From Myroides indicus (GTDB lineage: Bacteria > Bacteroidota > Bacteroidia > Flavobacteriales > Flavobacteriaceae), in the NCBI RefSeq assembly GCF_004364575.1, contig NZ_SOAG01000002.1, forward strand, positions 89,133 to 153,132: a DNA stretch of 64,000 bases. The letters run 5' to 3'. The notes below the pieces were generated by a model. It was not told where the DNA came from and searched no databases. It was given only the letters and a program-made list of their open reading frames with translations. Every line of letters starts with the position of its first letter. The first letter of the stretch is position 1. The translations under genes and the position numbers were made by a program. Positions 43,651 through 52,110 of this stretch are shown one piece after another.

Positions 43651-45693
43651 ATGCAAAAGTATATATGTGTTTTACTTCTGTTGTTTAGTTTAGTAGTGCA
43701 GGCACAAATTCAGCCACGACTGAGAGGTGGAGGAGCGGTTCGTCTGGATAATACACAGCTTAGCAGAGATAATAACAATAATTTTGATAATAGAAATTTT
43801 GATTCGCGCAATCAGGATTCTCGTAATGGAAATAAAAGTAACCGAAGTTTGCGCGAAAAAGTTCAAAAAGATTCTGTAGCACCTATTCAGGATTATAAAA
43901 TCATATCTATTAAAAATGATACTATTGCTGTTGATACAGCTTTGACTATTAAAAAATACTATACTTTTAACTATTTGCGAAAAGATAATTTTGGATTACT
44001 GCCTTTTGCTAATGAAGGACAAACCTTTAATGTATTAAAGTATAATTATAAAAAAAATAATGTTCTTCCCGGAATAGGCTTTCAGGCTAAACAATTTGCT
44101 TATTTGCAAGCAGAAGATATTAATTATTATTCAGCACCCACACCCTATACTGATTTATATTATCGATCGGTAATAAAGCAAGGACAAAACCTCGATGCTT
44201 TTATTACTTTAAATACCAGTCCGAATTTAAATTTTTTTATAGCCTATAAGGGATTGCGTTCACTTGGTAAATACATCAATCAGCTATCTTCTTCAGGGAA
44301 TTTTAGGCTTGGAGCAAGTTATCAGTCCTCTGATAAAAAATATCTGTTGCGGACCCATTTCGCCGCTCAGGACATTTTAAATCAGGAAAATGGCGGAATC
44401 CGCGATTTAGAATTGTTTGAGTCCAGCGAAAAACCCTATAACAATCGCGAGCGATTAGATGTTTATTTTAGGGACATTGAAACCTTGTTAAAAGGAAAAC
44501 GCCTGTTTGTAAATCACCAATATCAATTAAATAATTCATTTAAAAATGGTATCTTATTAACCCACGAATTTGTATATGAAGATAAGTTTTTTGAATACAC
44601 TCAACTAGATACCAATAGTCAGTATAGTGATAAAGACAGATTTGGACGCTCTTTTCAGAGTTCAATAGACAATAAAACAAGGTATTATCAAATGTTTAAT
44701 CGCATAGGAGCTGCTTATCAGTCAGATTTATTGGGGAGATTTGAGTTTTTTGCTGATTTTTATAAACACAAATATTATTATCGGAGTATAGCACATATAG
44801 GAGAATTCTTTATTCCGGATCACATAGAAAAGAATATTACCTTAATCGGAGGAAAATATACGTACAGGAATGAGCACTGGAAAGCTAATTTGTTATTGTC
44901 TAATTCTTTGGGAAATGACGCTACCAGTAATATAGAGGCTAATTTAAATTATCAGCTTTCTGAAGATATCGGATTGGATGTCGGGTATCAGAAATTGAAC
45001 AGGATGGGAGATTTAAGCTACCAGCTCTATCAAAGTGATTATGTCAGTTACAACTGGTATAACGATTTTAAAAATGAAAAAATCAATCAGTTTGATGCTA
45101 CTCTGAATACTCCTTGGGTAACGGTGTCCGGTACTTATTCTATTTTAGATGATAAGCTTTATTTTTCCAATGATCACAAAGAGTATAATGATTTTAATAT
45201 CCCGACCAAACAGCTGATCACACCCAAACAGTACAGCGGTACAATTAATTATTTGGGATTGCAGGCAAGCAAAGATATTAGAGTTGGAAAATTTGGATTG
45301 GATAATACCATTCTATATCAAAAAGTAGATCAATCAGATCATATATTGAATGTTCCTGAATTAGTAACGCGGAATACACTGTATTATACTGATGCTTTTT
45401 TTAATAAAGCCCTTAAATTCCAAACAGGAATCACGTTCAGTTATTTTACAAAGTATTATGCAAATGATTACAATCCGGTTATTGGAGATTTCTTTATTCA
45501 GGATAAAGTACAAGTGGGAGATTATCCTGTTTTTGATTTCTTTATTAATATGAAAGTTCGCACGGCAAGGATTTATATTTTATTAGAACACTTTAATTCA
45601 AGCATGAGCGGCTACAAATATTATACAGCGCCCAATTATCCGTATAAAGATTTTGCATTTCGCTTTGGGTTAGTTTGGAATTTCTTTAGCTAA
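43651..45693 (+). CDS. Putative porin (Porin_10-like outer-membrane barrel)
   Basis: 680 aa. Signal peptide 1-18 (ends LVVQAQ), then a low-complexity Asn/Arg/Asp stretch (about 33-66, repeats like NFDNRNFDSRNQDSRNGN) and a large beta-barrel starting near KYYTFNYLRKDNFGLLPFAN. YYSAPTPYTDLYYRS and the aromatic C-terminal strand FAFRFGLVWNFFS fit the Bacteroidetes Porin_10 family, thought to be outer-membrane channels; substrate unknown. Monocistronic with its own -7 element. Confidence 0.88.
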   Translation: MQKYICVLLLLFSLVVQAQIQPRLRGGGAVRLDNTQLSRDNNNNFDNRNFDSRNQDSRNGNKSNRSLREKVQKDSVAPIQDYKIISIKNDTIAVDTALTIKKYYTFNYLRKDNFGLLPFANEGQTFNVLKYNYKKNNVLPGIGFQAKQFAYLQAEDINYYSAPTPYTDLYYRSVIKQGQNLDAFITLNTSPNLNFFIAYKGLRSLGKYINQLSSSGNFRLGASYQSSDKKYLLRTHFAAQDILNQENGGIRDLELFESSEKPYNNRERLDVYFRDIETLLKGKRLFVNHQYQLNNSFKNGILLTHEFVYEDKFFEYTQLDTNSQYSDKDRFGRSFQSSIDNKTRYYQMFNRIGAAYQSDLLGRFEFFADFYKHKYYYRSIAHIGEFFIPDHIEKNITLIGGKYTYRNEHWKANLLLSNSLGNDATSNIEANLNYQLSEDIGLDVGYQKLNRMGDLSYQLYQSDYVSYNWYNDFKNEKINQFDATLNTPWVTVSGTYSILDDKLYFSNDHKEYNDFNIPTKQLITPKQYSGTINYLGLQASKDIRVGKFGLDNTILYQKVDQSDHILNVPELVTRNTLYYTDAFFNKALKFQTGITFSYFTKYYANDYNPVIGDFFIQDKVQVGDYPVFDFFINMKVRTARIYILLEHFNSSMSGYKYYTAPNYPYKDFAFRFGLVWNFFS

Positions 45694-45843
45694 CAGTGTT
45701 TAGATATTCCAATTAGTTTGTAATTAGGCTAAAAGCTTAGCATCGTTTATATTGAACGGCTAAGAAATTTTTTAGGTGCTTTTTCATAAATTTTTAATTC
45801 ATTACGTAATAAGGTCTGCTTTTTGATGCTCTATAAATGACTT

Positions 45844-47139
45844 ATGGAGATTGAAATGAGAGAATCGTTTGTACATTATATTTGGCAAAAGCAGGTATTT
45901 ACTACCCACAAGCTTTATACGCATCACAAGGAAAGCGTTGAGGTTATTTCTCAGGGACTTTTTACCGGAGAGGATGGACCTGATTTTTTTAATGCAAAAA
46001 TCTCGATTGGTGGTCAAGTGTGGGTGGGGAATGTGGAAATTCATCTAAAATCTTCGGACTGGTATTTACACGGGCATGAAAAGGATATCCGGTATGACAA
46101 TGTAATTTTGCATGTCGTTTGGGAAAATGATGTCCCCGTTTTTAGAAAAGACGGTTCAGAAATTCCTGCTTTAGAAGTAGCTTCTTATGTAAGTTCTGAT
46201 TTAGTACAAAAGTGCCATAATTTATTTCTTCCCAAGTTGTGGTTAAATTGCGAACGACAAATTAAAGATATTCCCGATATAGCTTGGTTACAATGGAAAG
46301 AAAGGTTATTCTTTGAAAGGCTGGAAAGTAAAATAAAACCTGTCGAAAAATTATTGTCTGAAACAACTAACAATTGGGAACAAGTGTTCTTCTGTTTTTT
46401 GGCAAAAGGCTTTGGACTTAACACAAACGGAGAAGCTTTTTTTGAAATGGCAAAGAAAGTTCCGGTCAATCTTTTGTTTAAGCAGGCTTCTTCTCTGTTG
46501 CAGATAGAAGCTATTTTGTTCGGCACTGTCGGAATTTTAGACCCTATTAATGATCGCGATGACCAATATGTCAAAAGTCTTAAGAAAGAATGGGAGTTTT
46601 TAAAGTATAAATATAATTTAACAGCGCAAAAAGCTATTCCATTGAAGTACTTTCAGTTGCGCCCTTCCAATTTTCCAACAGTAAGGCTCGCTCAGCTGGC
46701 GGCTTGGTATTATGGCAATCACCATAATATTTTGGAATTTTTACAAACTAAGAATGCTTATCGCCTTTATAAATCTTTTGAGGTGACTACTTCTGAATAT
46801 TGGGATATGCATTATGTATTAAACAGAGAAAGTACAAGGAAAAGCAGAAAAAAAATCAGTTCGGAGTTTGTACAGCTGATAGCTATTAATACAATTATTC
46901 CGCTGCAATTTGCTTATCAAAGGAGTAAGAATGCAAAAAGTGATGCTGTTGATGAGATTGTTGAGTTGGCGATGGAACTGAATACAGAAAAAAATGCAAT
47001 AGCGGATTTGTTTAAAAAACTTGGGTTAAAAGTACAATCAGCTTTTGACAGTCAGGCAGTCATTCAGCTGAAAAAAGAATATTGCGACAGAAATCGCTGT
47101 TTGAAGTGCACAGTGGGAAAAACACTTTTGGAGAAATAA
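45844..47139 (+). CDS. DUF2851 family protein
   Basis: 431 aa, cytoplasmic by lack of a signal. Family hallmarks: ESFVHYIWQKQVF, GEDGPDFFNAKISIGGQVWV, GNVEIHLKSSDWYLHGH, YDNVILHVVWENDVP, and a C-terminal Cys cluster CDRNRCLKCTVG that may bind metal. DUF2851 is widespread in Bacteroidetes with unknown function; the N-terminal part has a nuclease-like acidic pattern (GPDF..V-EIH), an impression only. Followed 37 bp later by the PspC-like gene. Confidence 0.9.
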   Translation: MEIEMRESFVHYIWQKQVFTTHKLYTHHKESVEVISQGLFTGEDGPDFFNAKISIGGQVWVGNVEIHLKSSDWYLHGHEKDIRYDNVILHVVWENDVPVFRKDGSEIPALEVASYVSSDLVQKCHNLFLPKLWLNCERQIKDIPDIAWLQWKERLFFERLESKIKPVEKLLSETTNNWEQVFFCFLAKGFGLNTNGEAFFEMAKKVPVNLLFKQASSLLQIEAILFGTVGILDPINDRDDQYVKSLKKEWEFLKYKYNLTAQKAIPLKYFQLRPSNFPTVRLAQLAAWYYGNHHNILEFLQTKNAYRLYKSFEVTTSEYWDMHYVLNRESTRKSRKKISSEFVQLIAINTIIPLQFAYQRSKNAKSDAVDEIVELAMELNTEKNAIADLFKKLGLKVQSAFDSQAVIQLKKEYCDRNRCLKCTVGKTLLEK

Positions 47140-47145
47140 AAAGTG

Positions 47146-47153
47146 TAACTTTG
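47146..47153 (+). promoter_or_regulatory. -7 element for the PspC-like gene
   Basis: TAACTTTG (TAnnTTTG), 23 bp before the ATG. Confidence 0.45.
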
Positions 47154-47176
47154 TACAAGAACATAACAGATAGAAT

Positions 47177-47398
47177 ATGATAAACAATTTGCGCTATTTT
47201 TTCGAACAAAGAGGTTTTAGAGTTTCTTCCCGGTTAGCAGATCGTTTGGGAATGAGAGTAGCTAGCGTTAGATTGTTTTTTATTTACTTGTCTTTCTTTA
47301 CTCTGGGATTGGCTTTTGCTTTGTATTTAACCTTGGCATTTCTGGCTAAGTTAAAAGATTTGATTTATGCAAAAAGAACCTCGGTTTTTGATTTGTAG
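47177..47398 (+). CDS. PspC-like small membrane protein
   Basis: 73 aa. GVSSRLADRLGM-like opening (here RVSSRLADRLGMRVASVRL), then one or two transmembrane segments (about 33-58, FFIYLSFFTLGLAFALYLTLAF), the usual form of a PspC domain. PspC proteins take part in envelope-stress responses elsewhere; here the role is unproven. It lies between DUF2851 and the HHH protein, all co-directional. Confidence 0.75.
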   Translation: MINNLRYFFEQRGFRVSSRLADRLGMRVASVRLFFIYLSFFTLGLAFALYLTLAFLAKLKDLIYAKRTSVFDL

Positions 47399-47471
47399 AT
47401 AGAGCAGTTGATAATGAGCTAAAAATTTTAGCTCCTGATAAGTGTCGGCTGTAAGTTAAAACAGATAGGAC

Positions 47472-48380
47472 ATGTTCAGAAAACACAGAAATACGTGGTA
47501 TTATTATACAAAATCGCAGCGACGAGGATTTGTAGCTCTTTTTGTTATAATCTTGATTGTTCAGGTAATACTGCTTTTCGCGTCCAAATTAACTTATCAG
47601 ACTAAAGATTATTCACAAAACTTTGATGCAGACTACTTGGAAAAGAAAAAGTACATCGATAGTTTATATCTGGCTGCAAACCAGAAAAAAGATACAATTT
47701 ACCCGTTTAATCCAAATTATATTACCGATTATCGCGGACAGATGCTGGAGATGACAATTGAAGAAATTGACCGATTGCACCGTTTCAGGAAGGAGAACAA
47801 ATTTGTAAATTCAGTCAGAGAATTTCAGGCTATAACTCGGGTTTCAGACCAGTGGATAGCAAAATACAGTCCTTTTTTCCAATTTCCTGATTGGGTTACA
47901 CAAAAGGAATTTAACAAACCAGCATATTCCAATCATAAAAGCAATTGGAAAAAGAGCGAACAACAAGAACAGATAGTAAAGCAGGACATCAATCAGGCAA
48001 CTTCGGAAGATTTGCAAAAGGTAAGAGGCATCGGTCCGGTGTTTTCAGAACGGATTATAAAAGATAGAAATAAATACGGCGGATATGTATCGACACAGCA
48101 GCTGCATTTTGTCTATGGATTGGAAGAAGAGGTATTAGATGAGTTGGAAAAGTATTTTGAAATAGGAACGCTGCCTGTCATAAAAAAGGTAAATGTAAAC
48201 GAAGCTTCTATAAACGAGTTAAAAGAAGTGCCTTATCTGAATTATTATATCGCCAGAGAAATTGTAAAATACAGAAGTATGAATGGAGATATTGAAAATA
48301 AAAATGATTTAAAAGAAATTGATAAATTCCCTCTTGACAAGATAGATATAATTAGTTTATATTTGGAATTTACGAATTAA
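47472..48380 (+). CDS. Membrane-anchored helix-hairpin-helix (ComEA-like) protein
   Basis: 302 aa with one N-terminal transmembrane helix (about 19-38). The C-terminal two thirds carry helix-hairpin-helix motifs: DINQATSEDLQKVRGIGPVF followed by SERIIKDRNKYGG, and VNVNEASINELKEVPYLNYY followed by AREIVKYRSMNG. HHH domains of this type bind DNA without sequence preference; in ComEA they receive DNA in the periplasm during natural transformation. No competence genes are nearby, so function is inferred from domain type only. The acyl-CoA dehydrogenase gene starts 11 bp downstream. Confidence 0.85.
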   Translation: MFRKHRNTWYYYTKSQRRGFVALFVIILIVQVILLFASKLTYQTKDYSQNFDADYLEKKKYIDSLYLAANQKKDTIYPFNPNYITDYRGQMLEMTIEEIDRLHRFRKENKFVNSVREFQAITRVSDQWIAKYSPFFQFPDWVTQKEFNKPAYSNHKSNWKKSEQQEQIVKQDINQATSEDLQKVRGIGPVFSERIIKDRNKYGGYVSTQQLHFVYGLEEEVLDELEKYFEIGTLPVIKKVNVNEASINELKEVPYLNYYIAREIVKYRSMNGDIENKNDLKEIDKFPLDKIDIISLYLEFTN

Positions 48381-48391
48381 AACTATCACTT

Positions 48392-49534
48392 ATGAATTTT
48401 GAATACAATGAAACTCAAGCAATGATCGCACAATCTATCAGAGATTTTGCAGAACAACACATCCGTCCGCATATTATGGAGTGGGATGAAGCGCAGATTT
48501 TCCCGGTAGATTTGTTTAAGAAATTAGGAGAAATGGGCTATATGGGGGTTTTGGTTCCGGAGGAATACGGAGGATCAGGGCTTGGGTATCATGAATATAT
48601 TACAATTGTAGAAGAAATATCCAAAGTAGATTCTTCTATCGGATTATCGGTAGCTGCCCATAATTCACTTTGCACGAATCATATTTTAACATTTGCAAAT
48701 GAGGAGCAAAAGAAGAGATGGCTGCCTAAATTAGCAACAGGAGAATGGATTGGAGCCTGGGGATTAACAGAGCACAACACCGGATCAGATGCAGGTGGAA
48801 TGGCAACAACAGCAGTAAAAGATGGTGATGACTGGATTATTAATGGTGCTAAAAATTTTATTACGCATGCTATTTCCGGAAATGTTGCCGTAGTGATTGT
48901 CAGAACAGGAGAAAAAGGAGATTCTCGCGGAATGACGGCGTTTGTAATTGAGAAAGGAACTCCGGGCTTTTCAAGCGGTAAAAAAGAGAATAAATTAGGA
49001 ATGCGTGCATCTGAAACGGCAGAACTTATTTTTGACAATTGCCGTGTATCTGATGCTAACCGATTAGGAGAAGTAGGAGAAGGCTTTATTCAGGCGATGA
49101 AAGTACTGGACGGAGGACGTATCTCTATTGGAGCACTATCACTGGGGATTGCAAAAGGAGCTTACGAAGCCGCTCTAAAATATTCAAAAGAGCGCGTACA
49201 GTTTGGAAAACCAATATCGGAGTTTCAGGCTATAGGATTCAAACTTGCCGACATGGCAACTGAAATAGAATGTTCAGAGTTGTTATTGCACAAAGCAGCA
49301 TTCTTAAAAAACAACAATAAGCCGATGACCAAAGCAGGAGCAATGGCAAAAATGTACGCTTCGGAAGTGTGCGTTAAAGTTTCTACAGAGGCTATACAGA
49401 TTCATGGAGGATATGGATATACCAAAGATTTTCCGGTGGAAAAATTTTACAGAGATTCAAAGCTGTGTACCATTGGCGAAGGAACAACAGAAATTCAAAA
49501 ACTGGTTATTTCCAGAAATATTTTGAGAGATTAA
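48392..49534 (+). CDS. Short-chain (butyryl-CoA-type) acyl-CoA dehydrogenase
   Basis: 380 aa. Full set of family motifs: WGLTEHNTGSDAGGMATTAV, NGAKNFITHA, LGMRASETAELIFDNCRV, YSKERVQFGKPISEFQA, AIQIHGGYGYTKDFPVEKFY and TIGEGTTEIQ with the catalytic base Glu363. The length and the C-terminal GEGTTEIQ fit short-chain/butyryl-CoA dehydrogenases that oxidise acyl-CoA to enoyl-CoA, passing electrons to ETF. It is probably co-transcribed with the HHH gene by spacing and ends in an intrinsic terminator. Confidence 0.93.
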   Translation: MNFEYNETQAMIAQSIRDFAEQHIRPHIMEWDEAQIFPVDLFKKLGEMGYMGVLVPEEYGGSGLGYHEYITIVEEISKVDSSIGLSVAAHNSLCTNHILTFANEEQKKRWLPKLATGEWIGAWGLTEHNTGSDAGGMATTAVKDGDDWIINGAKNFITHAISGNVAVVIVRTGEKGDSRGMTAFVIEKGTPGFSSGKKENKLGMRASETAELIFDNCRVSDANRLGEVGEGFIQAMKVLDGGRISIGALSLGIAKGAYEAALKYSKERVQFGKPISEFQAIGFKLADMATEIECSELLLHKAAFLKNNNKPMTKAGAMAKMYASEVCVKVSTEAIQIHGGYGYTKDFPVEKFYRDSKLCTIGEGTTEIQKLVISRNILRD

Positions 49535-49552
49535 TTTTTGATCAAAGAAAAC

Positions 49553-49582
49553 GGAAAGACAAAAGAAAGTCTTTCCTTTTTT
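49553..49582 (+). terminator. Terminator after the short-chain acyl-CoA dehydrogenase gene
   Basis: GGAAAGAC / GTCTTTCC stem with an 8-nt loop and T6 tail, 19 bp past the stop. Confidence 0.85.
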
Positions 49583-49643
49583 GTAAATTACAACTGTCAA
49601 CTTTTAAAATAGCCAGAAGGCAAATATCTTTTTTCTTCACCGT

Positions 49644-50501
49644 ATGGAGCAATATAATTATTTGATAACGCGTAAACCTCAGAATTCCCAATTGCAAAAA
49701 CTGGTAGCGTATTATTATTTTCATTCATCCGGTGACACGAAAAAAACAGAGAAGTTTTATTTTTATCCTAATTACCTCCATGCTCTCACTATCTATAAGG
49801 GAAATGATGTTTTTATAGACATTAATAACGTTAGTTCCGATGTAATGTCTTCTGAGGAAAAAGAGAAGCTTACTCTTTTATATACGGTTAATTTAAAGCA
49901 TAAAATGCAGGTAGAAATAAAAGGTGATTTTTATAAAATAGGTATCGTCTTTTATCCGTTGGGCATCAATCATTTTATATTAGAATCTTTAGATGCTTTA
50001 ATGAATCAAAGATTCCAAACTATAAAACTGGATCACAGTTTTGAAACCATTTTGTCAGGTATTTCAAAAGAACACCCCATAGATAAACAGCTTGAAATTT
50101 TAGAAGAAGCTTTATTGTCTGTTATTCGGCCGTTTGAAGAAAGAGCTTTATATAAAGCAATTAAAGAAATCGTACTTTCTAACGGAACAATAAAAACAGA
50201 TGAGTTAGAAAAAATAACTTCGTTAAACAGAAAAACTTTGTTGCGCTTATTTAAAAAACATACGCTTTCATCTATAGAAGATTATAAAAAAATGGTGATG
50301 TTTCGCAATTCTTTAAACTATGCACTGCAAAATAAGGAATTAGTTAATCTTACCGACGTGGCTTTATTTAACATGTATTATGATCAATCCCATTTTATAA
50401 AACACTTTAAAAGTATCACAAGCGAAACACCAAAAACATTACTCCCTAAAATTACGCAAATCGGTAACGAAGATTTATACTGGTATTTTTTGAGTGAATA
50501 A
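49644..50501 (+). CDS. AraC-family transcriptional regulator
   Basis: 285 aa. The N-terminal 170 residues form a sensor-like domain (YYFHSSGDTKKTEKFYFYP, VNLKHKMQVEIKGDFYKIGI, FYPLGINHFI). The C-terminus holds the paired helix-turn-helix of AraC proteins with DVALFNMYYDQSHFIKHFKS followed by ITSETPKTLL. It probably controls a neighbouring or distant promoter; no operator was seen. It stands alone between a terminator and the -7 element of the next gene. Confidence 0.85.
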   Translation: MEQYNYLITRKPQNSQLQKLVAYYYFHSSGDTKKTEKFYFYPNYLHALTIYKGNDVFIDINNVSSDVMSSEEKEKLTLLYTVNLKHKMQVEIKGDFYKIGIVFYPLGINHFILESLDALMNQRFQTIKLDHSFETILSGISKEHPIDKQLEILEEALLSVIRPFEERALYKAIKEIVLSNGTIKTDELEKITSLNRKTLLRLFKKHTLSSIEDYKKMVMFRNSLNYALQNKELVNLTDVALFNMYYDQSHFIKHFKSITSETPKTLLPKITQIGNEDLYWYFLSE

Positions 50502-50544
50502 CAAAGGTGTCCCAATTATACTATTTTTAATTTTTGTCATCTCC

Positions 50545-50552
50545 TATATTTG
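50545..50552 (+). promoter_or_regulatory. -7 element for the two-gene membrane-protein unit
   Basis: TATATTTG (TAnnTTTG) 21 bp before the ATG. Confidence 0.45.
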
Positions 50553-50573
50553 CTGTGAAAAGAATAGAACTTT

Positions 50574-51011
50574 ATGGCAAAGATTAAAATCCAACGATCA
50601 AGCGAGTATAACAATAAAATGAGAAGTATTCAGCTTTTAGTAGATGGAAAGCAGATTGGAGTTATTGGAGATGGCGAAACAAAAGAATTTACAGTGAAAG
50701 AAGGACAACGCATACTAAAAGCTAAAATTGATTGGTGTAGCAGTCCTGAAGTCTTGTCTAATGTTGATAGTGCAGAAGTAAAGCATTTTAAAATTGAAAG
50801 TTTTGCTCAAAGAAGCCAATTAAACAAATTGCTAAACTCAGTTTACTTAGTGCTTATCATTGCGGTATTACACTTTGTTTTGGCAAGGACAATGGATTTT
50901 TATTATATGGCAATTTTGCTTTTGCCTCCATTTATCTTTATGTTGTACTATTTGACAATGGCACGAAAAAAATATTTAACCCTAAAGGAGATTGACGATG
51001 GAATACGATAA
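50574..51011 (+). CDS. Unknown protein with a beta-rich cytoplasmic head and two transmembrane helices
   Basis: 145 aa. Residues 1-80 look like a small beta-sandwich (IQRSSEYNNKMRSIQLLVDG, IGVIGDGETKEFTVKEGQRI); 85-103 and 108-127 are two transmembrane helices, followed by a short charged tail. I do not recognise the family. It overlaps the next gene by 14 bp, so the two are translated from one mRNA and may form a complex. Confidence 0.6.
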   Translation: MAKIKIQRSSEYNNKMRSIQLLVDGKQIGVIGDGETKEFTVKEGQRILKAKIDWCSSPEVLSNVDSAEVKHFKIESFAQRSQLNKLLNSVYLVLIIAVLHFVLARTMDFYYMAILLLPPFIFMLYYLTMARKKYLTLKEIDDGIR

Positions 51012-51627
51012 AAACAAATACAAAGTTTATACGTGGAAAAACTGGATCTACCTTCATTATATTATTAATCCGGGGTTAGCATTTAATGAGTTGGTGCTGG
51101 GAATGCGTATAGCAAAGATTGGTTTAGTAGAAAAAAATACAGATAAGCCTTTTATTGAGCGCAATTTTGTTCCTTGTCCGCATTGTAAAATGCTTCACGA
51201 TTATAAAACATGGGGAGGAAACCGAGGGTTTCAAAATTGGTTTGGTTTATACTGTTACAATTGCAGACAGATTATTCCTTGTTTAATTAACGCTACTTCT
51301 TTTGTTATTTTAGCTGTTACTTCGCCCTTGTGGTATCCGTTTAAAAACCGATTAAAACAAAACTGGCTTAAAAAGCAGGCTAAACGATTTGAAAATTATC
51401 AGGAAGAAAAACCTGGGTTTGAAATTCAAAAAAAACACAATTGGATTATGGGCGGATTGCTTTTCGGAATTTTAATGTACATATCTAATACTCTGTTAGC
51501 AAATAATCTAACGATTGAGGAGGTTACTTCTATAAAGGGATTGATTTTTTTGATTATTTCATTGGGAGGTGGACTGCTTTTTGGTGCGTTTATGAAAAAG
51601 GTTTTAACCTCTAAAAAAATTAATTGA
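50998..51627 (+). CDS. Unknown membrane protein with a zinc-ribbon-like pair
   Basis: About 209 aa from ATG 50998 (an upstream TTG is less likely). CPHCKMLHDYKTW...LYCYNCRQIIPC gives two CxxC knuckles, a likely zinc ribbon, followed by hydrophobic segments at about 100-118, and two near the C-terminus (about 147-170, 180-200). Function unknown. It overlaps the stop of the upstream gene by 14 bp. The ribbon plus membrane helices suggests a membrane-bound adaptor, but that is only an impression. Confidence 0.6.
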   Translation: MEYDKNKYKVYTWKNWIYLHYIINPGLAFNELVLGMRIAKIGLVEKNTDKPFIERNFVPCPHCKMLHDYKTWGGNRGFQNWFGLYCYNCRQIIPCLINATSFVILAVTSPLWYPFKNRLKQNWLKKQAKRFENYQEEKPGFEIQKKHNWIMGGLLFGILMYISNTLLANNLTIEEVTSIKGLIFLIISLGGGLLFGAFMKKVLTSKKIN

Positions 51628-51801
51628 CAGCCCTGATTTTACTTTTATGTTTATCCTGTTTTCTGAAATTTGCGATATTCGTTGAATAGAGGATAAATTT
51701 CTTGGGATAGTTGATTTAAATGTGATTGTTGAATTTGTTTATGTAATAAGCGTTTTGTTTAAAAAAAATCTCAAAAATACTTTTATTTTAAAATTAATTT
51801 T

Positions 51802-51809
51802 TACATTTG
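51802..51809 (+). promoter_or_regulatory. -7 element for rpsU
   Basis: TACATTTG (TAnnTTTG) 32 bp before the rpsU ATG, implying a leader of roughly 25 nt that contains the Shine-Dalgarno. Confidence 0.5.
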
Positions 51810-51821
51810 CACCCACTAATG

Positions 51822-51831
51822 AGAGGAGGTG
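51822..51831 (+). promoter_or_regulatory. Strong Shine-Dalgarno of rpsU, unusual in this phylum
   Basis: AGAGGAGGTG, with GGAGGTG able to pair fully with the 16S 3' end, 9 nt before the rpsU ATG. Bacteroidetes genes usually lack such sites because S21, S18 and S6 hide the anti-Shine-Dalgarno. rpsU is known in Flavobacterium to keep a strong site that allows translational feedback by S21. No comparable site was noticed before the other genes here. It also decides the start at ATG 51841. Confidence 0.85.
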
Positions 51832-51840
51832 TATGAAAAC

Positions 51841-52035
51841 ATGTTGATCATTCCGATTAAAGACGGGGAAAATATAGATAGAGCGTTAAAACGCTATAAA
51901 AGAAAATTTGACAGAACAGGAACTTTGCGTCAGCTTAGATCTCGTCAGTATTTTACAAAACCGTCTGTGACAAAAAGAGATAAAATGCAAAAAGCTGCAT
52001 ACATTCAATACTTGAAAGATTCAGTTGAAATCTAA
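51841..52035 (+). CDS. rpsU: Ribosomal protein bS21
   Basis: 64 aa from ATG 51841: MLIIPIKDGENIDRALKRYK, then KFDRTGTLRQLRSRQYFTKP, the typical bacteroidete S21. It is the small 30S protein near the anti-Shine-Dalgarno. An upstream in-frame GTG at 51829 overlaps the Shine-Dalgarno and is not the start. A four-codon out-of-frame ATG ORF (51833-51847) overlaps the true start. Followed by a terminator. Autoregulation through the strong ribosome-binding site is likely from what is known in relatives. Confidence 0.96.
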   Translation: MLIIPIKDGENIDRALKRYKRKFDRTGTLRQLRSRQYFTKPSVTKRDKMQKAAYIQYLKDSVEI

Positions 52036-52056
52036 GAGGTTTTGAATAAAAAAAAT

Positions 52057-52095
52057 AACCGTTGTAATTAAAGTGTTAACTTTGTTACAACGGTT
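52057..52095 (+). terminator. rpsU terminator enclosing a promoter element
   Basis: AACCGTTGTAA / TTACAACGGTT arms (11 bp) with a T8-type tail, 21 bp after rpsU. The 17-nt loop contains TAACTTTG (52077-52084), a -7 match for the next gene. Confidence 0.8.
52077..52084 (+). promoter_or_regulatory. -7 element for the xerC-type gene inside the terminator loop
   Basis: TAACTTTG (TAnnTTTG), 26 bp before ATG 52111, entirely within the loop of the rpsU terminator. Confidence 0.5.
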
Positions 52096-52110
52096 TTTTT
52101 GTATATAATT

